Shown here piece after piece: positions 43,223-52,855 of a stretch of DNA of 64,000 bases (position 1 is its first letter; each line of letters begins with the position of its first letter). The notes below the pieces were generated by a model. It made no database searches and was not told the origin of the DNA. It saw nothing but the letters and a program-made list of their open reading frames with translations. Source of the DNA: Alphaproteobacteria bacterium. GTDB lineage: Bacteria > Pseudomonadota > Alphaproteobacteria > M2410. The position numbers were made by a program, and so were the translations under genes. The stretch is taken from assembly GCA_030614785.1 (NCBI GenBank), contig JAUWTJ010000003.1, positions 1-64,000 on the forward strand, written 5' to 3'.

Positions 43223-43827
43223 AGCACGATCAGCCGGACGACGCCTTCGAGAGTCAGGCCGAGAGCGATGCTGATTGCCAGAATAACCCCTGCAATTATT
43301 GGCTGGGTCCGCAGCGATGCCCAGGTTGCGAAATAGAGGCAGATCATACTGACCCCCAGAATGATGACCTGAAAGCCGTAGATGCTGACAAGGTTTATGG
43401 CCCCCGTCACATAAAGCAAATGGGGGATGGCCAGCAGACCGACGATGAGGGCGTTGACCCAGTTCCATGCAATGATGAAGGGAACATAGCGTTCGGTGAG
43501 GTTAAGCGTCCTGACAACAAGGATCATCAGGAGCGGAAAGAGGACGACCTCGGCACTGTAGGCTATGGTTTTTATCGCCAGATAGATGTTGGTGGCCGGG
43601 ATGTCCGGCAAGTCTACATCCGGGTTGGTGGCGGCGGTTTCTGCGATCACGGCAAGATAGGCGACATGAACCAGAATGAAGGCCGGTAAGGCGGCCAGCG
43701 GGGCGTAAAAGCTGCGCCAGAACCCCTCTATGGTCATGTCAAATTTGTCGAGCCCATCGCGGTCCCAGAGCATGAGCTTCCAGGCGCCCTGAACGGCCGA
43801 GATGAGCTGTGACAGGGTCGGGATCAC
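43219..43827 (-). CDS. Integral membrane protein, unknown
   Basis: The 202-residue protein starts with an amphipathic segment ([18 protein letters not shown]) and a conserved-looking [16 protein letters not shown] loop. About five hydrophobic helices follow. I recall similar proteins next to truA or dapE in Alphaproteobacteria without a function. The GTG start overlaps the dapE stop codon in a GTGA (43827-43824), so translation is coupled to dapE. It could be a Yip1-like protein, but I am not sure. Confidence 0.75.
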   Translation of the reverse strand: MIPTLSQLISAVQGAWKLMLWDRDGLDKFDMTIEGFWRSFYAPLAALPAFILVHVAYLAVIAETAATNPDVDLPDIPATNIYLAIKTIAYSAEVVLFPLLMILVVRTLNLTERYVPFIIAWNWVNALIVGLLAIPHLLYVTGAINLVSIYGFQVIILGVSMICLYFATWASLRTQPIIAGVILAISIALGLTLEGVVRLIVL

Positions 43828-45050
43828 GGGCCTTTACCCCCGGGATCCGGCCTTGTGTGGTCCGGGGCATAGATCGGGAAGTAATTTTCAAGAATTCGCA
43901 GGTAGATAGTCGTGAGCGCTTCCAGATCTGCCAGGCTGGTATGTTCATCAGCCTTGTGCATGCTCTGCCCGACGAGACCAAATTCTGCAACCGGGCACGT
44001 ATGAGTGATGAAGCGTGCGTCGGACGTGCCACCGCTTGTGGAGAGCTCGGTATCCAGCCCGCAGACCTCTTTGATTGAAGAGGCGATGAGATCGGTGAAG
44101 CGACCAGGCGTGGTCTGGAAAGCTTCGCCGGAGGCGCGGGCATCAAGCAGATAACTGCCGCCCATCGTGCGGGTCACTTCGGCGCAAATACCGTCAATCC
44201 ATGCAATGAGGGAGGCTTCATTGTGCAGATTATTGAATCTGATGTTAAAGCCGGCGATGACCTCTGCCGGAATAACGTTCTGCGCACCGTTGCCGGTGTC
44301 GATGGTGACGACTTCCAGGTTTGACGGTTGAAAGTGTTCCGTTCCCTGATCGAGTTTTGTATCGCTCAGACGTTTCAGTATTTCGATGAGCCTTGGCATG
44401 GGGTTGTCGGCGAGGTGCGGATAGGCGACATGGCCTTCGCTGCCGCGCACATGAAGCCTTGCATTGAGGCTGCCGCGTCGTCCGATCTTGACCATATCAC
44501 CAAGGCTCTGCCGGCTTGTTGGCTCTCCAATGAGGCAATGATCGAGTGTTTCGCCCTTGTCCGCCAACCATGCAAGCATTGGTTTGGTGCCATTAAGCGC
44601 GGGGCCTTCCTCGTCGCCGGTGATCAGAAGGGAGATCGAACCATCCGGAGCGCCGTGCTGTTCGAGCAGGGATTTGACCGCAGCGATGAAGGCGGCAATG
44701 GCACTTTTCATATCTGTGGCACCGCGCCCGACAAGCTGGCCGCCGTCAATCCTGCCTTCGAACGGCGGGGCGCTCCAGGCGTCAAGCGGTCCGGTTGGCA
44801 CCACATCAAGATGTCCGGCAAAGCAGAAATTGGGCGCTTTTGTGCCGCGCCGCGCATAGAGATTTTCAACCGGATCAGGATGAGGCTCGGTCAAGATGGT
44901 GCGCCAGACCTCAAAGCCGAGGGCCTTGAGAGATTTTTCAAGAGTATCAAAGACGGCGCCTTGTGCCGGGGTCACGCTCTCCTGCCTGATGAGAGCGCGT
45001 GCCAGATCCAGAGCGGTATTATCCGTCAGCTGATGATCTTGCGGGGTCAA
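43824..45050 (-). CDS. dapE: Succinyl-diaminopimelate desuccinylase
   Basis: The 408-residue M20 metallo-hydrolase releases LL-diaminopimelate in lysine and cell-wall synthesis. The metal and catalytic motifs are FAGHLDVVPTG and LLITGDEEGPALNGT, with GRGATDMKSAIAAF between and GGTSDARFITHTCP late in the chain. The start is TTG at 45050; its ribosome site GAGGGA overlaps the dapD stop region, so the two are translationally linked. A downstream membrane protein is coupled in turn. Confidence 0.94.
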   Translation of the reverse strand: MTPQDHQLTDNTALDLARALIRQESVTPAQGAVFDTLEKSLKALGFEVWRTILTEPHPDPVENLYARRGTKAPNFCFAGHLDVVPTGPLDAWSAPPFEGRIDGGQLVGRGATDMKSAIAAFIAAVKSLLEQHGAPDGSISLLITGDEEGPALNGTKPMLAWLADKGETLDHCLIGEPTSRQSLGDMVKIGRRGSLNARLHVRGSEGHVAYPHLADNPMPRLIEILKRLSDTKLDQGTEHFQPSNLEVVTIDTGNGAQNVIPAEVIAGFNIRFNNLHNEASLIAWIDGICAEVTRTMGGSYLLDARASGEAFQTTPGRFTDLIASSIKEVCGLDTELSTSGGTSDARFITHTCPVAEFGLVGQSMHKADEHTSLADLEALTTIYLRILENYFPIYAPDHTRPDPGGKGP

Positions 45051-45052
45051 AA

Positions 45053-45877
45053 CTAATCCCTCAGGAGATCGTTGATGGAGGTTTTCGAGCGGGTGCGCGC
45101 ATCAACCGTCTTGACGATCACTGCGCAAGACAGCGCCGGCGTGCGGTCGCCGCCGCCGAGGCTTCCGGGCACGACGACCGAATACGGTGGGACTTTGCCG
45201 GTGTGAATTTCGCCGGTTGCCCGATCAACGATCTTGGTTGTTGATGTCAGGAAGACGCCCATGGACAGAACCGCACCTTCACCGACAATGACGCCTTCGG
45301 CGACTTCGGACCTGGCACCGATAAAGCAATTGTCTTCGATGATGACAGGTTCGGCTTGCAGCGGCTCAAGAACGCCGCCAAGTCCAACACCGCCGGAGAT
45401 ATGACAGTTCTTGCCAACCTGGGCGCACGAGCCGACCGTAGACCAGGTGTCAATCATGGTGCCTTCGTCGACACGGGCGCCAAGATTGATGAAACACGGC
45501 ATAAGGACAACGCCTGGAGCGACCCATGCGGAGCGCCGTACAATGGCACCTGGAACAGCCCGGAACCCGGCTTGATCGAAATCCGCGTCCGACCAGCCCG
45601 TGAATTTGGACGGGACCTTGTCCCACCAGTCGCCGCCGCCAGGACCGCCGGAAATACGCTCCATGGGGTTGAGGCGGAAGGACAGAAGAACGGCTTTCTT
45701 GAGCCATTGATGAACTATCCATGTGCCATCGGGCACTTTTTCTGCGACGCGGTATTCACCCCGGTCGAGCCCGTCAAGGGCGGCATCGACCGCCTCGGGA
45801 ATTTCGCCTGTTGTGGCAGGAGAAAGCGCCTCGGGATTTTCCCAGGCCGCTTCGATGACGCTTTTGATGTCAGTCAT
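45053..45877 (-). CDS. dapD: Tetrahydrodipicolinate N-succinyltransferase
   Basis: The 274-residue enzyme succinylates tetrahydrodipicolinate before DapE acts. It is a left-handed beta-helix protein with hexapeptide repeats such as [32 protein letters not shown] and [15 protein letters not shown] at 45877. It is immediately followed by dapE. The succinylase branch for diaminopimelate is therefore in use. Confidence 0.96.
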   Translation of the reverse strand: MTDIKSVIEAAWENPEALSPATTGEIPEAVDAALDGLDRGEYRVAEKVPDGTWIVHQWLKKAVLLSFRLNPMERISGGPGGGDWWDKVPSKFTGWSDADFDQAGFRAVPGAIVRRSAWVAPGVVLMPCFINLGARVDEGTMIDTWSTVGSCAQVGKNCHISGGVGLGGVLEPLQAEPVIIEDNCFIGARSEVAEGVIVGEGAVLSMGVFLTSTTKIVDRATGEIHTGKVPPYSVVVPGSLGGGDRTPALSCAVIVKTVDARTRSKTSINDLLRD

Positions 45878-45973
45878 GGATTATGATCTTGTATTTTGGT
45901 GTTGTTGTTTTCAGGCGCGCCAAATTACCCTGGGGGGCTCTCAAGTCAACCGTCGTCAAGGCTCCTGGCGGTT

Positions 45974-46702
45974 TTATCCTGGCCGCTGACCGGCCCGTGA
46001 ACCCAAGCCGTCAGGCGGCTCTTCCAGAAAACCGCCAATGGTGTCGCTGAGATGGTGGACGTGGTCATAAACCGGAAGATTATCAGTTTGTGACCCCTGA
46101 TTGATCCACACAGTGGTCATGCCCAGCTCATGAGGGACCTTGAGGTTTTCCTCCTTGTCCTCAAACATGATTGATGTGTGCGGGGTGACGTCGAAGGCTT
46201 CAATAAATCCGGCGAAGGCAGGTGCCCCGGGCTTTGGCTGGAACTGCGATGCGATGATATCGAAAATACCGTCGAAGCACTTTTCAATGCCCAGCCGTTT
46301 CAAAACCCGCTGCGCATGGGCAACGGTGCCGTTGGTATGCACAAGGCATCGCCCGGGCAAGTCTGCCAGAAGCGGCTTTAAATTAGGCGCAGGATCAATG
46401 CGCGACAGGTCAACATCGTGAACGAAGTCAAGGAACGGGTAGGGATCGGCGCCGTATTCGTGCATCAAACCGTTGAGGGTGGTGCCATGACGCTCATAAA
46501 ACCCCTGCCTCATGTCGCTGGCGTCCTCAAGTTTCAGATCCAGCAGATCAGCCATATAGAGATTCATCTTGTGATTGATCTCATCAAACAAACTGCATGT
46601 TTCGGGATAGAGGGTGTTATCAAGATCGAATATCCACGTGTCAATCGGCGCGTGCCTGAGGTCTACAGGATTGGCCTTGCGTGTTGACAAGTTGTTAACC
46701 AA
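45974..46702 (-). CDS. Pyrimidine 5'-nucleotidase-type HAD hydrolase
   Basis: The 242-residue HAD-superfamily protein belongs to the SDT1/YjjG-like branch. It has the nucleophile motif WIFDLDNTLYPET (first aspartate catalytic), motif II LVHTNGT and the final metal site SIMFEDKEENLKV. A role in pyrimidine nucleotide or phosphosugar turnover is likely. The start appears to be TTG at 46702 with AAAGG upstream. It is in the same direction as dapD, 96 bases upstream of it, and could share its transcript. Confidence 0.85.
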   Translation of the reverse strand: MVNNLSTRKANPVDLRHAPIDTWIFDLDNTLYPETCSLFDEINHKMNLYMADLLDLKLEDASDMRQGFYERHGTTLNGLMHEYGADPYPFLDFVHDVDLSRIDPAPNLKPLLADLPGRCLVHTNGTVAHAQRVLKRLGIEKCFDGIFDIIASQFQPKPGAPAFAGFIEAFDVTPHTSIMFEDKEENLKVPHELGMTTVWINQGSQTDNLPVYDHVHHLSDTIGGFLEEPPDGLGSRAGQRPG

Positions 46703-46850
46703 TGGAGCCTTTCCGACAAGTCAGCCGCCACCCGCGACGCAAATGTCTCTTGAATACCGCTGAAAGCGGTGTGCGCTAGACCGAATATTTACACTTCCTG
46801 GTGCATTCTGGACAGCAAATTGGGGTCATTTTATCATAAGGGATTTATCC

Positions 46851-48641
46851 TTGCAGTTCTTTCGAAAGCCAGGGGCAATAGTGCCGCAGCGTGCTGAGCA
46901 GAGCGTGGATTGCCTGATACTTGACGTCCAGGCGACGCTCCTGAGTTATCCCGGACCTGCGCTCATTGTGGATTCGCGGCTGATGACCCTCTCGATGAAC
47001 CGGGCAGGCGAGGTGTTGAGCCGACTTTTGAACCTTGGGGACGGGGATGATGGTGCCAGAGTTCTCAGGGATGCTGTGAAAGAGGCGACGATCCTCGACA
47101 TGCCGACAGAAACACAGATTGAACTTGTCGATTTTTCGCCGGAGCAAGTCCGCCGATTTTATGATGTTTCACTCCTGCCCTGCGCGAGTTCTACCTCGGT
47201 TGGCAATGATGTACTAGTTCTGGCACGGGAGACAACCGTCGACAGGTCCATGATGGCCGCCCTGATCCGTTCACGCGAGCTCTACCGGGATCTTCTCAAA
47301 TGCTCCTCGGATTTCGCCTGGGAGACAGACGCTGACGGGCGTTTTGAATTTATCAGCGAGCGAGGGGCTGTCGGGTATACCTCGTCGGAGCTCAATCACA
47401 AGCTTTCTGAAGAACTGATGGACCGGTCGCTGTGCGATTTCGATGCGGACTGGACACCCTTTTCGGTGACGTTTCCGATCTCCAATGTTGAGACCTGGGT
47501 GCGCAGTCTGGACGGCGCGCCTTGCTGCATATTGGTCTCGGCGGTTCCTCTTCTCGATAGTGATGGTCAACACACGGGAACACGCGGGGCCTGTGTTGAT
47601 GTGACAGAGCTGCGTCGCCATGAAAAGGCGGTGGCCGAAGCTCAGCGCCGCGATGAGCTTGTCGATGAGCTGCTTGAAACGATCCGAAGCGAGCTGGAGC
47701 CGGAGGCCCTGCTTCAGGTTTCGGCTAATGAAATTCCCGCCGCGCTTGGTGCGGATATGGGATGTCTTCTGACCTACTGTGCACTTGATGAGGCGGGGGC
47801 TCAAAATGTCTGGAGTGAGACGGCAGGCAGCGGCGTGGATGTCCATTCAGAGCCACGGGCCGTGGAAGAGCTTCTTGCCCTGGGAAATTCTTCGGTCGTG
47901 AAAATTCTGGATCAGGATAATCGGTCCATTCTTCTTTGCAGCATTCTATTTGGCGACGAAGTGAACGGGGGACTCATTCTTGTCAGGCGCAATCAGGTTA
48001 AGCCGTGGAATGATGAGGATTGTTTGCTGCTGCGGCAGATAGCAGATCAAATGGGGACCATTCTGGCTCGAGCGGCTCATGCCGAAGCGCTGGAACATCT
48101 GTCGCGGGTTGATCCTATGACCCACCTTCTCAACCGTCGTGCGTTTTTTGATGATGCAGATCTGTGTCTGGCGCGCAACGAACGGGCGTTGAAGTCGGCC
48201 GCCTATATTTTCTTTGACCTCGATGATTTCAAGCGCGTTAACGACACACTTGGTCACGGCGTTGGCGACAATTTGCTCGTCGAATTTTCCAATGTTTTGA
48301 AGGCTGCAATACGTCGCGGCGATCTGGCTGTCCGCCTCGGCGGGGATGAGTTTGGGCTTTTGCTCGATAATTGTGATGAAGCCGGTGCAATTCTGAAGGC
48401 CGAAGCTGTGCTGGGCGATCTGGGCAATGCATCCCGGAAGGCAGGCTTGCCCTGGGAGCTTTCGGTTTCGGCAGGCATTGCCATCTGGCACCCGGGCTCA
48501 AGGCAAACAATTGAAGATGTCATGGAGAGCGCTGATCGCGTCCTCTATGACGCGAAGTCTGCTGGCAAGAATGCATGGCGTGTTGCGCCGGATGCGGTGT
48601 TGCGGGACGATGCCGCTGATATGAAAAAGTCTGAGGAGTAG
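46851..48641 (+). CDS. Diguanylate cyclase with PAS and GAF sensory domains
   Basis: The 596-residue protein makes cyclic di-GMP. Order: a PAS-like region (about 20-125), a second PAS (about 140-260, SSDFAWETDADGRFEFISE), a GAF-like region (about 280-410) and a GGDEF domain (about 420-580). The active site LGGDEFGLLL is canonical, and RRGD five residues before it is an intact inhibitory I-site (RxxD). No membrane segment, so it senses a cytoplasmic signal. The start is TTG at 46851 after AAGGGA. Its stop lies three bases before the DUF2336 gene. Confidence 0.9.
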   Translation: MQFFRKPGAIVPQRAEQSVDCLILDVQATLLSYPGPALIVDSRLMTLSMNRAGEVLSRLLNLGDGDDGARVLRDAVKEATILDMPTETQIELVDFSPEQVRRFYDVSLLPCASSTSVGNDVLVLARETTVDRSMMAALIRSRELYRDLLKCSSDFAWETDADGRFEFISERGAVGYTSSELNHKLSEELMDRSLCDFDADWTPFSVTFPISNVETWVRSLDGAPCCILVSAVPLLDSDGQHTGTRGACVDVTELRRHEKAVAEAQRRDELVDELLETIRSELEPEALLQVSANEIPAALGADMGCLLTYCALDEAGAQNVWSETAGSGVDVHSEPRAVEELLALGNSSVVKILDQDNRSILLCSILFGDEVNGGLILVRRNQVKPWNDEDCLLLRQIADQMGTILARAAHAEALEHLSRVDPMTHLLNRRAFFDDADLCLARNERALKSAAYIFFDLDDFKRVNDTLGHGVGDNLLVEFSNVLKAAIRRGDLAVRLGGDEFGLLLDNCDEAGAILKAEAVLGDLGNASRKAGLPWELSVSAGIAIWHPGSRQTIEDVMESADRVLYDAKSAGKNAWRVAPDAVLRDDAADMKKSEE

Positions 48642-48644
48642 AAA

Positions 48645-49913
48645 ATGTTTGGTTCTATAAAGCGCATGTTTGGGGGGGGCTTGGGACGGTCGGCCGAGTT
48701 GACTTACGATGAGGCCAGAGCTCTGCTTGAAAGCCAGTCTGCGAAAATCAGAAGCGACCTGGCGTCGCGAGACGACACGCAGCCGGAGATGCTATACTAT
48801 TTGGCGAGTGATCAAAGTACCGAGGTTCGCCGGAGGATTGCCGGCAATCTGTCAACCCCGGGGCAGGCTTTTCGCCAGCTCACTGAAGACGAAAGTGATG
48901 AAGTTCGGTGTGAGCTGGCCCATAAGATCGGTCGTCTGATCCCCAACCTGAATGAGCACGAGACGGCAAGGCTGCGGGAATATGCTATTGAGGCGCTGGA
49001 AAAACTGGCAGAGGACCAGGTCTCGCGGGTTCGTGCGATCATCGCCGAGGAAATCAAGGATGCGGTCAACATTCCGATCGAGGTCGTTCGGAAACTGGCG
49101 AATGATCTTGAAATCTCTGTGGCCGGTCCGATCCTTGAATTTTCTCCTCTGCTATCTGATGACGACCTGCTTGAAGTGATCGCCTGCGGTCAGGTCAAGG
49201 GTGCGCTGGAAATGATTGCCAAAAGGCAAGAGGTCAGCTGCGATATTTCGGATGCTGTCGTTGCCACACTTGATGTTTCAGCCGTTTCCACCTTGCTGAA
49301 TAACAAGAACGCGCAGATCCGCGAAGACACACTCGATTTTATCATCGATAATGCGCGAGATGTTGAGACATGGCATGAACCGATGACCATGCGTTCGGAG
49401 CTTTCACTGCGTGCCTTGCGGCGCATTGCCGGGTTTGTTGCGTTTTCTATTTTGTCTGATCTCAGCGATCGCAGTGATCTCGACAAAGAGACGCAGGCGT
49501 TTCTCAAAAAGAAAATCCGTTCACGTATTGAAGAGGAAGAAACGCTTGAGCCGGATATTGCTGCGGATGCCGACAAGGTGCGACAGGACGTTGTGCAGGC
49601 CGCCCGCGAGGGGAGGCTTGATGCAGGCTTTGTGGCGGAGGCGATCGAATGCGGGCAGCGCGATGTGGTGGTTGAGGCCCTTGCTATCCTCAGTAATTTG
49701 CCATCTGAAACAGCAGAGCGAATTATGCGGTCAAAAGATGGCAAGCCGATTACCGGTATCGTCTGGAAGGCAGGGTTGCCGATGCGTGTGGCGCTGGATA
49801 TTCAAAGACTGATTGCCCACGTGCCGCCGCATGCCATGGTTATGGCCCGTGGCGGTGTTGATTTTTCATTGAGTGCTGATGAAATGGAAATGCAGGTAGA
49901 GCTCTATACCTAG
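48645..49913 (+). CDS. DUF2336 helical-repeat protein
   Basis: The 422-residue protein is almost all alpha-helical and shows HEAT-like repeats in its first half (STEVRRRIAGNLSTPGQAFR, ESDEVRCELAHKIG, VSRVRAIIAEEIKDAV), then the DUF2336 core. The family is frequent in Alphaproteobacteria; I know of no settled function. No membrane or signal segment. It follows the GGDEF gene by three bases with GAGGAG before its ATG, so the two are surely co-transcribed, which suggests a role in the cyclic-di-GMP output. Confidence 0.85.
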   Translation: MFGSIKRMFGGGLGRSAELTYDEARALLESQSAKIRSDLASRDDTQPEMLYYLASDQSTEVRRRIAGNLSTPGQAFRQLTEDESDEVRCELAHKIGRLIPNLNEHETARLREYAIEALEKLAEDQVSRVRAIIAEEIKDAVNIPIEVVRKLANDLEISVAGPILEFSPLLSDDDLLEVIACGQVKGALEMIAKRQEVSCDISDAVVATLDVSAVSTLLNNKNAQIREDTLDFIIDNARDVETWHEPMTMRSELSLRALRRIAGFVAFSILSDLSDRSDLDKETQAFLKKKIRSRIEEEETLEPDIAADADKVRQDVVQAAREGRLDAGFVAEAIECGQRDVVVEALAILSNLPSETAERIMRSKDGKPITGIVWKAGLPMRVALDIQRLIAHVPPHAMVMARGGVDFSLSADEMEMQVELYT

Positions 49914-49925
49914 GTCCTGCCGGCT

Positions 49926-50996
49926 TCAGCCCGTGCCGTCTGCGGGGGTGGTGTTTTCCGGACCGCCCATGGGGACAGAAGGATCATCTGCGGTGAAGAA
50001 TTCCTTCCACCGGCCTCTATTTTCTGTGTCAATCCGGCGGAATGGCCTGATGTCATAGCCACGTGCCTCACACGACTTGTCGCCTTCGATAGAGAAGCGG
50101 ACCGTATTGGTACAAAAGGACCGGTCTCCGTCCCACACGACAACTTCGTCGCCTGGCAATTCGGCTTCGGCATAGCTATAGTAATAGCGGTGGCCGAGCT
50201 TGTCCTTGATGGCCTTGACACATTCGCCGCGAGGGACGAGGTACCAACCGCGCGATATCCAACCGGTTTGCTTGCCGCCGTCATAGGCGATCGCGGCATA
50301 AATCTTGTGGCCTGTCTCGTTGCACAGTTCGAGGCCGGTCTGGGTCGAGAGTGAATTTGCTGTCCGTGACATGGCATCGAACAATTCTTCGGTCAGGAAA
50401 TCCCCGGCGCTGATATTTTTTTCTTGCTTGTATTTGGTGATGGCCAAACGTGTTTTGCGACCCATGAAGCCATCAACTCTGACTTTCTCGATTCCGACAT
50501 CGGCGAGAAGTCTTTGAATGCCGGCGATGCGTGCTTTGTCACGGTTATACCCGGCTGGCTCGGTAAAGGAGTTGGTCCAGGCGTCCGACGATCCGACATC
50601 TATCTTGGCAAAGCCATGCACTGACAAACCATTCTGCTCGCAATTCGCCTGATTGATGATGGAGTAAGTGCCCTTGCCGGAACAAAATGCATAGCGTCCA
50701 CCCCAGGCTTTCGTGCCACCATTGTGTCCGGGTATCGATCTGGCGAAAGCATAGTATTCGCCGCCTTTCAGACTTTCTCTGACAACGGTCTCGCACAGAC
50801 CAGGCTGAAGGGTCCACCAGCCCTCGACTTTCCACTTGCCTGCGGCCTGGTGCGCGACGGAGGCTTCAAGCATGTAGCTGGTTTCATTGCACAATGTCAG
50901 GCCCGGCTTTGCCGCAGATGCCTCATGGGCACCGGCCAGCATGGCCGTCATCATGACAAGGCTTGTGAAAGCCAGTTTAAAAATCGACTTTGTCAT
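49926..50996 (-). CDS. Secreted protein with two DUF1036 domains and a peptidoglycan-binding-like linker
   Basis: The 356-residue product has a signal peptide ending near EASA (about residue 28). A first DUF1036 domain (about 32-145: LCNETSYMLEASVAHQ, GWWTLQPGLCETVV) and a second (about 220-335: LCNETGHKIYAAIAYDG, RGWYLVPRGECVKAI) enclose a helical segment like a peptidoglycan-binding domain (IQRLLADVGIEKVRVDGFMG). Cysteine pairs recur in both halves. DUF1036 is a small secreted family of unknown role; the linker suggests wall attachment. It is convergent with the DUF2336 gene. Confidence 0.85.
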   Translation of the reverse strand: MTKSIFKLAFTSLVMMTAMLAGAHEASAAKPGLTLCNETSYMLEASVAHQAAGKWKVEGWWTLQPGLCETVVRESLKGGEYYAFARSIPGHNGGTKAWGGRYAFCSGKGTYSIINQANCEQNGLSVHGFAKIDVGSSDAWTNSFTEPAGYNRDKARIAGIQRLLADVGIEKVRVDGFMGRKTRLAITKYKQEKNISAGDFLTEELFDAMSRTANSLSTQTGLELCNETGHKIYAAIAYDGGKQTGWISRGWYLVPRGECVKAIKDKLGHRYYYSYAEAELPGDEVVVWDGDRSFCTNTVRFSIEGDKSCEARGYDIRPFRRIDTENRGRWKEFFTADDPSVPMGGPENTTPADGTG

Positions 50997-51199
50997 TTTC
51001 CGCTCAAATGTTTAACACGCCCTGCAAGAACGCCCGGCCCATCCGGTTCTCGCTGACCGATCCGTACTCCGGACCTATTATATGTGAAGGTGTGTTAAGG
51101 TTTTCTACCTCGAATTTTACAGTTCTCGCGTCACTAAAGCGTGAGAATCGCAAATTTGTTTCGGTTACGCAACATTTGCCTCGGGTTTTAGCTAAACCC
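50997..51199. other. Gap between argB and the DUF1036 gene
   Basis: About 200 A/T-richer bases. They contain the upstream region of the DUF1036 gene (minus strand) and the sequence following the argB stop codon. No gene or clear terminator is seen. Confidence 0.4.
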
Positions 51200-52126
51200 T
51201 TAGGAAATAAGGGTTCCTGCGCCCTGGTCGGTAAACAGCTCGAGGAGCAGGGCGTGAGGAACGCGGCCATCGAGAATCACAACCGCCTCAACGCCCTGAT
51301 TAATGGCATCAATGCTGGTCCTGATTTTGGGGATCATGCCGCCCGTTATCGTGCCGTCATCAATGAGGGTCTGGGCTTCACCCACCGATAGTTTTGCAAT
51401 GAGGTTGCCGTCGGCGCCCAGTACGCCGGGCACATCGGTGAGCAGGAAAAGACGCTTGGCCTCGAGTTCTCCGGCGATAGCACCTGCAGCAGTGTCAGCA
51501 TTAATATTGTAGGTATCTCCGTCCGCGCTCACGCCAATGGGTGCGATGATCGGGAGCAGATCGGCCTCGATAATGGCGTCAAGGACCTCGACGTTAATGG
51601 TCTCGGGCTCACCGACAAATCCCAGATCGAGGACGCGTTCGATGTTTGAGTCAGGGTCGCGCACCGTGCGGTGAAGTTTGCGAGCGACAATCATATTGCC
51701 GTCCTTGCCGGAAAGTCCGACGGCGCGCCCGCCGGCTCCGGAAATCGCCGAGACGATTTGCTTGTTGATCTTGCCGGCCAAAACCATTTCAACAACTTCA
51801 ACTGTGGCTTCATCACTGACCCGAAGGCCTTCGATGAAACTGCTTTTGATCTTCAGCCGATCAAGCATGCTGGCAATTTGCGGGCCGCCGCCGTGAACCA
51901 CGACCGGGTTGATGCCGACCTGTTTTATCAGCACCATGTCGCGGGCGAAGTCATGGGCAAGACGCTTGTCTCCCATGGCGTGACCGCCAAATTTGATGAC
52001 GATGGTTTCACTGTCGTAGCGCAGCAGGAAAGGCAGCGCCTCGGTCAGGGTTTTGGCCGTTGTCAGCCAGTCCTTGGCCGACTTGCGGTCTGTCGGCGGA
52101 GTTTTATCTGTATCGTCATTACTCAT
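51200..52126 (-). CDS. argB: Acetylglutamate kinase
   Basis: The 308-residue enzyme phosphorylates N-acetylglutamate, the second step of arginine synthesis. The N-terminal nucleotide motif [12 protein letters not shown] and the HGGGPQI substrate loop are clear, as are [17 protein letters not shown] and the C-terminal GGMIPKI. ATG at 52126. It is the last gene of the rpmH-rnpA-yidD-yidC-engB run, 27 bases after engB, as in many Alphaproteobacteria. Confidence 0.95.
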   Translation of the reverse strand: MSNDDTDKTPPTDRKSAKDWLTTAKTLTEALPFLLRYDSETIVIKFGGHAMGDKRLAHDFARDMVLIKQVGINPVVVHGGGPQIASMLDRLKIKSSFIEGLRVSDEATVEVVEMVLAGKINKQIVSAISGAGGRAVGLSGKDGNMIVARKLHRTVRDPDSNIERVLDLGFVGEPETINVEVLDAIIEADLLPIIAPIGVSADGDTYNINADTAAGAIAGELEAKRLFLLTDVPGVLGADGNLIAKLSVGEAQTLIDDGTITGGMIPKIRTSIDAINQGVEAVVILDGRVPHALLLELFTDQGAGTLIS

Positions 52127-52153
52127 TTCGAAGCGGTCCTGTTCGGGCGCAGA

Positions 52154-52855
52154 TCAATCGGGCTCGCGGTCTTCATGTTCGGGCTTATAGCGGATCATGT
52201 CCCAATCTGCCAGTGCGCCAACATCCGCCCGGAGCTCTGCGATGCCGTGCTTTTTTTCTGATGAGGTCATGACAATGGTCGGGTGGGCGGCGGGCCTGCG
52301 CTGGATTGCCTTCTGGACGGTGGCGACGACGGCGTCAGCCCCGGAGGCGGCCAGTTTGTCGATTTTTGTCAGGATGATTTGATAGACGACCGCCGCGTCA
52401 TCGAAGAGATCCATCATTTCCAGATCTGACGGTTTCAGGCCGTGACGCGAATCGACAAGCAGGAGGGCGCGCTTGAGGTTTGGTCTGCCGGCAAGATAAG
52501 CCTTGAGGAGCTGCGTCCAGGCGCTGACCTCGGTCTTTGAAACCTTCGCGTAACCGTAGCCGGGCAAGTCAACAAGCCTGAGCCCCTCTGTCAGCGCAAA
52601 GAAATTGAGTTCCCTGGTGCGGCCCGGCGTGTTTGATGTGCGGGCCAGAGCCTTGCGGCCCGTCAGAGCATTCAGCAGTGAGGACTTGCCAACATTTGAG
52701 CGACCGGCAAAGGCAACCTCGGGAACGTCGGAGGGCGGCAGGGCAGCGATGTTTGTTACCCCCAGCATGAAGTCACAGTCCTGGGAAAACAACCATCGGC
52801 CCTTTTCAAGAGCATCGGCTGTGTGTTGATCACTATCTGTGTCTTGCGAGATCAC
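52154..52855 (-). CDS. engB: Ribosome biogenesis GTP-binding protein EngB (YsxC/YihA)
   Basis: The 233-residue GTPase helps assemble the large ribosomal subunit. G1 is AFAGRSNVGKSSLLNALT, G3 is LVDLPGYGYA, G4 is LTKIDKL, and SNTPGRTRELNFF holds the G2 threonines. It has a longer N-terminus than E. coli YihA. The GTG start overlaps the yidC stop as GTGA (52855-52852), so translation is coupled. Confidence 0.95.
   Translation of the reverse strand: MISQDTDSDQHTADALEKGRWLFSQDCDFMLGVTNIAALPPSDVPEVAFAGRSNVGKSSLLNALTGRKALARTSNTPGRTRELNFFALTEGLRLVDLPGYGYAKVSKTEVSAWTQLLKAYLAGRPNLKRALLLVDSRHGLKPSDLEMMDLFDDAAVVYQIILTKIDKLAASGADAVVATVQKAIQRRPAAHPTIVMTSSEKKHGIAELRADVGALADWDMIRYKPEHEDREPD

Noticed and set aside
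46684-46698. CtrA-like TTGA-N7-TTAA
   Set aside because: It lies inside the 5' coding end of the HAD hydrolase gene and has one mismatch; chance match is likely.
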